Assembly: GCA_016209725.1 (NCBI GenBank)
Contig: JACQVO010000245.1
Span: 1 to 24,553 of the forward strand
From: Candidatus Methylomirabilota bacterium
Lineage (GTDB): Bacteria > Methylomirabilota > Methylomirabilia > Methylomirabilales > 2-02-FULL-66-22
DNA length: 24,553 nt
Direction of reading: 5' to 3'
Part shown: one piece after another, positions 23,063-24,553 of the stretch
Numbering within the stretch: position 1 is the first letter of the stretch
How the letters are laid out: each line of letters begins with the position of its first letter
Made by a program: the position numbers and the translations under genes
Notes under the pieces: generated by a model
The model's database searches: none
Seen by the model: only the letters and a program-made list of their open reading frames with translations
Told to the model about the DNA's origin: nothing

Positions 23063-23532
23063 GCCTCCATCAATTCTTCCGGCGTACAGATCACGGGGCA
23101 AGCGTACCCTGCCCCTTCGAGAAAGCGCTCTACCTGTCTGCGCATGGCAGCGTTAGCGAGATGAGTGGCATTCCACGTCACGAGGTAGTCGATCCCGTTT
23201 ACCGCGCAGACGGCAATGAGGAGTGCGTCTTCGGGGTACTCCTTCGGCATGGGTCCATCCTCGACCATCCGACGGGCGAGGGCCTCGGCCTCGTCGCCGA
23301 CCGCCAAGGCGGGAACCCCCGGAATAGCAGCGAGTCTCTGCTCAACGGCGGCCGGGTCGCCATCCTCCACTTCCGTGAGAACGAGGGGAGAGACGTAGAG
23401 GTCGAATCGGTTCCTGCATGCGTCCCACCACTCGGTGGTCAAGGCCTGCCGGCCGGCGACAATCACGTCCCGGGACGGGCGCCCGGTCAAGTAGCTGATG
23501 ACAGACGTCTCAACATAGACGGATGGTTTCAT
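23059..23532 (-). CDS. vapC: VapC-like PIN-domain ribonuclease toxin
   Basis: This 157-residue PIN-domain protein is a probable ribonuclease toxin of a type II module. Acidic active-site candidates are E8 in YVETSVISYL (aspartate in many VapC proteins), E54 in LVLTEVEDGD and D102 in YPEDALLIAVC. N121 in YLVTWNATHLAN takes the fourth position. The TWNxxHLAN ending is typical of one VapC subgroup. ATG 23532 has AGGGGG about 12 nt upstream. It is directly coupled to the small partner gene downstream. The 197-bp gap to the GYD gene contains an incomplete attC-like inverted repeat. Confidence 0.85.
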   Translation of the reverse strand: MKPSVYVETSVISYLTGRPSRDVIVAGRQALTTEWWDACRNRFDLYVSPLVLTEVEDGDPAAVEQRLAAIPGVPALAVGDEAEALARRMVEDGPMPKEYPEDALLIAVCAVNGIDYLVTWNATHLANAAMRRQVERFLEGAGYACPVICTPEELMEA

Positions 23533-23581
23533 GCGATAAGTTTACCCCCTGCGGGGATGTAGAGGAAGACTTTTCTCGAGC

Positions 23582-23655
23582 GGCGAACGGCCTCGAGCTT
23601 AGCGGCCCGGCAAAGCTATTATTGACCCAAAATCGCGCCCAGGCCCGGTCCGCTA
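23582..23655 (-). repeat. partial attC-like inverted repeat
   Basis: TAGCGGACCGG and CCGGGCCGCTA on the minus strand (plus 23645-23655 and 23600-23610) pair at 10 of 11, followed 11 nt later by GTTCGCC (plus 23582-23588), an outer-box-like heptamer. The expected partner box ending in AAC on the far side was not found. It lies where a cassette boundary between the GYD and VapC genes would be. Confidence 0.3.
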
Positions 23656-23729
23656 CAGCGCCGGGAGAACGCGTCCGTACGAAGGACGGCCGAGTCACCA
23701 GCGGAGCGGCCGGATGCTCGCAGGAGCCG

Positions 23730-24056
23730 CTAGGCACCGGGTGGGCGGTACCGGACCTGCTCCGCCTTGCGCAAGGCATCTATCGTTTCGTCGACGGTCA
23801 GGAGGACTGTCGTTTCGAGCGAGCCAAGCGCGCCGCCGGCGGTGATGGCCAGCGCGACCGCGGCCATGGAAACGTTGTCGGGGGCTTCCCACAGGGTGAA
23901 GCCGTCGTGAGCGCCAAAGGCGTACCAGAATCCATGCAGTTTACCGCCGACCGACTCAATGTACGATTGCGCGGCCTTGCGGCGGTCCTCTGGGTTGCGG
24001 ATAAGCCTGGCCCAAGTCTCCGGCGTGTAGCTGAACTTCGATAGATAGACTGGCAT
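23730..24056 (-). CDS. GYD-domain protein
   Basis: This 108-residue small protein resembles the GYD family: MPVYLSKFSYTPETWARLI, VGGKLHGFWYAFGAHDGFTL, and LAITAGGALGSLETTVLLTV. Members adopt a ferredoxin-like dimeric fold; no reaction is established. ATG 24056 has GGGAGGGAG upstream. It begins about 37 nt after the GTTAGGC box of the attC site, the spacing expected of a gene cassette. Such GYD genes are common single-gene accessory units. No partner is visible. Confidence 0.82.
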   Translation of the reverse strand: MPVYLSKFSYTPETWARLIRNPEDRRKAAQSYIESVGGKLHGFWYAFGAHDGFTLWEAPDNVSMAAVALAITAGGALGSLETTVLLTVDETIDALRKAEQVRYRPPGA

Positions 24057-24092
24057 CGTGTCTCCCTCCCCGTTACTGAAGAATTCTCCGGC

Positions 24093-24193
24093 GCCTAACG
24101 ATCAGGATCAGTAGCCGGGGATGCGGCGACTGAGGGAACCTTTGCCAAAGACCCCTGACCGCATCCCCGGTCAACTGCATCCTATGGTTCGGC
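24093..24193 (-). repeat. integron attC recombination site
   Basis: On the minus strand the order is GCCGAAC (R''), CATA, GGATGCAG (L''), a hairpin with 12-bp arms CCGGGGATGCGG and CCGCATCCCCGG around a loop of about 32 nt, CTGATCC (L'), TGATC, GTTAGGC (R'). R'' and R' pair 6 of 7. L'' equals the complement of L' plus one extra G, the extrahelical base characteristic of attC bottom strands. R' fits GTTRRRY. Length 101 bp is within the known attC range. The MazF stop codon (24182-24184) lies inside the site, as is common in cassettes. Confidence 0.75.
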
Positions 24194-24541
24194 CCTTTCG
24201 CTGAGCAAAGTGTTGAGTCTTCGCAACACTTGGACAACAAGCTGCTCTGGGATCGCGCAGAGACGTGCGCACTGGCGAGCCTTCCAATCGAGGCTCTTCA
24301 CTTGATCCGCCAGCACCACGCCTGTCACGGGTAGTCCGTCCGGCAGCGCGACCTCGAAGGGGTAGCCCTTCACTTGGCTGGTAATCGGACAGAGCAGCGC
24401 CAGCCCGACCCGCCCGTTGTAGGCCGCTGGCGACACGACCAACGCCGGCCGCCGCCCCCGCTGCTCGTGACCGGCCTGCGGATCAAGGCTAATCCAATTG
24501 ACGTCGGCCCGTTCCGGGACATAGACACGCTTGGGCTTCAC
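24182..24541 (-). CDS. mazF: MazF/PemK-type endoribonuclease toxin
   Basis: This 119-residue mRNA interferase is of the MazF/PemK fold. Signatures are WISLDPQAGHEQRGRRPALV, where R30/R31 lie in the catalytic loop, CPITSQVKGYPFEVAL with T54, and GVVLADQVKSLDW. It is complete: the start is GTG 24541 with AAGGA about 7 nt before it, at the very edge of the window. A MazE-type antitoxin would normally precede it and should lie just beyond base 24553. Its stop falls inside the attC site. Confidence 0.93.
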   Translation of the reverse strand: MKPKRVYVPERADVNWISLDPQAGHEQRGRRPALVVSPAAYNGRVGLALLCPITSQVKGYPFEVALPDGLPVTGVVLADQVKSLDWKARQCARLCAIPEQLVVQVLRRLNTLLSERAEP

Positions 24542-24553
24542 CAGATTTCCTTC

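Overview
This is a GC-rich bacterial chromosomal segment. It carries housekeeping genes over about the first 21.4 kb and a short accessory stretch at the right end. The organism is Gram-negative: it encodes an LptE-type outer-membrane LPS-assembly lipoprotein. It makes its own branched-chain and aromatic amino acids. The gene content and codon style suggest a soil, sediment or subsurface lineage such as NC10/Methylomirabilota or a neighbouring phylum. That placement is an impression, not something the window proves.

Layout, left to right. (1) truA, then an orphan tandem-receiver response regulator flanked by two different inverted-repeat elements, then leuS overlapping lptE. (2) rpsT converges on lptE, and murJ diverges from rpsT. 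(3) A long plus-strand run: ilvB-ilvN-ilvC, a small membrane protein, miaA, aroA, cmk, plsC, rpsA, sppA and an IHF-beta-like gene. The order aroA-cmk-rpsA-ihfB is the one known from enterobacteria, here with plsC and sppA inserted. (4) A compact three-gene unit: a class III nucleotide cyclase with a large unrecognised N-terminal region, a HIT hydrolase overlapping it by ATGA, and a DUF151 bifunctional nuclease. It ends in a textbook intrinsic terminator at 21466-21500.

From about 21.5 kb the character changes. There is an EamA transporter pseudogene with an internal deletion and a PaaI-type thioesterase. Then comes a run of small minus-strand genes: MazF, a GYD-domain protein, a VapC-like PIN toxin with a small partner, and a truncated BrnT. 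Between MazF and GYD lies a sequence with the architecture of an integron attC site: GTTAGGC and GCCGAAC outer boxes, inner boxes differing by one extrahelical G, and a long imperfect hairpin. A second attC-like palindrome lies between the VapC pair and BrnT. I read this stretch as a toxin-antitoxin-rich integron cassette array. No integrase is in the window; the cassette polarity would place attI and any integrase beyond the right edge.

At least four dispersed-repeat elements of different sequence sit in or at the edges of gene gaps: 944-1106, 2101-2166, 12490-12522 and 13866-13945. Two are built from 9-bp units and one from 7-bp units. One forms the C-terminus of MiaA, and another abuts a cmk start codon that has no visible ribosome binding site. 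No rRNA, tRNA or CRISPR array was seen, and no gene-free stretch exceeds 300 bases.
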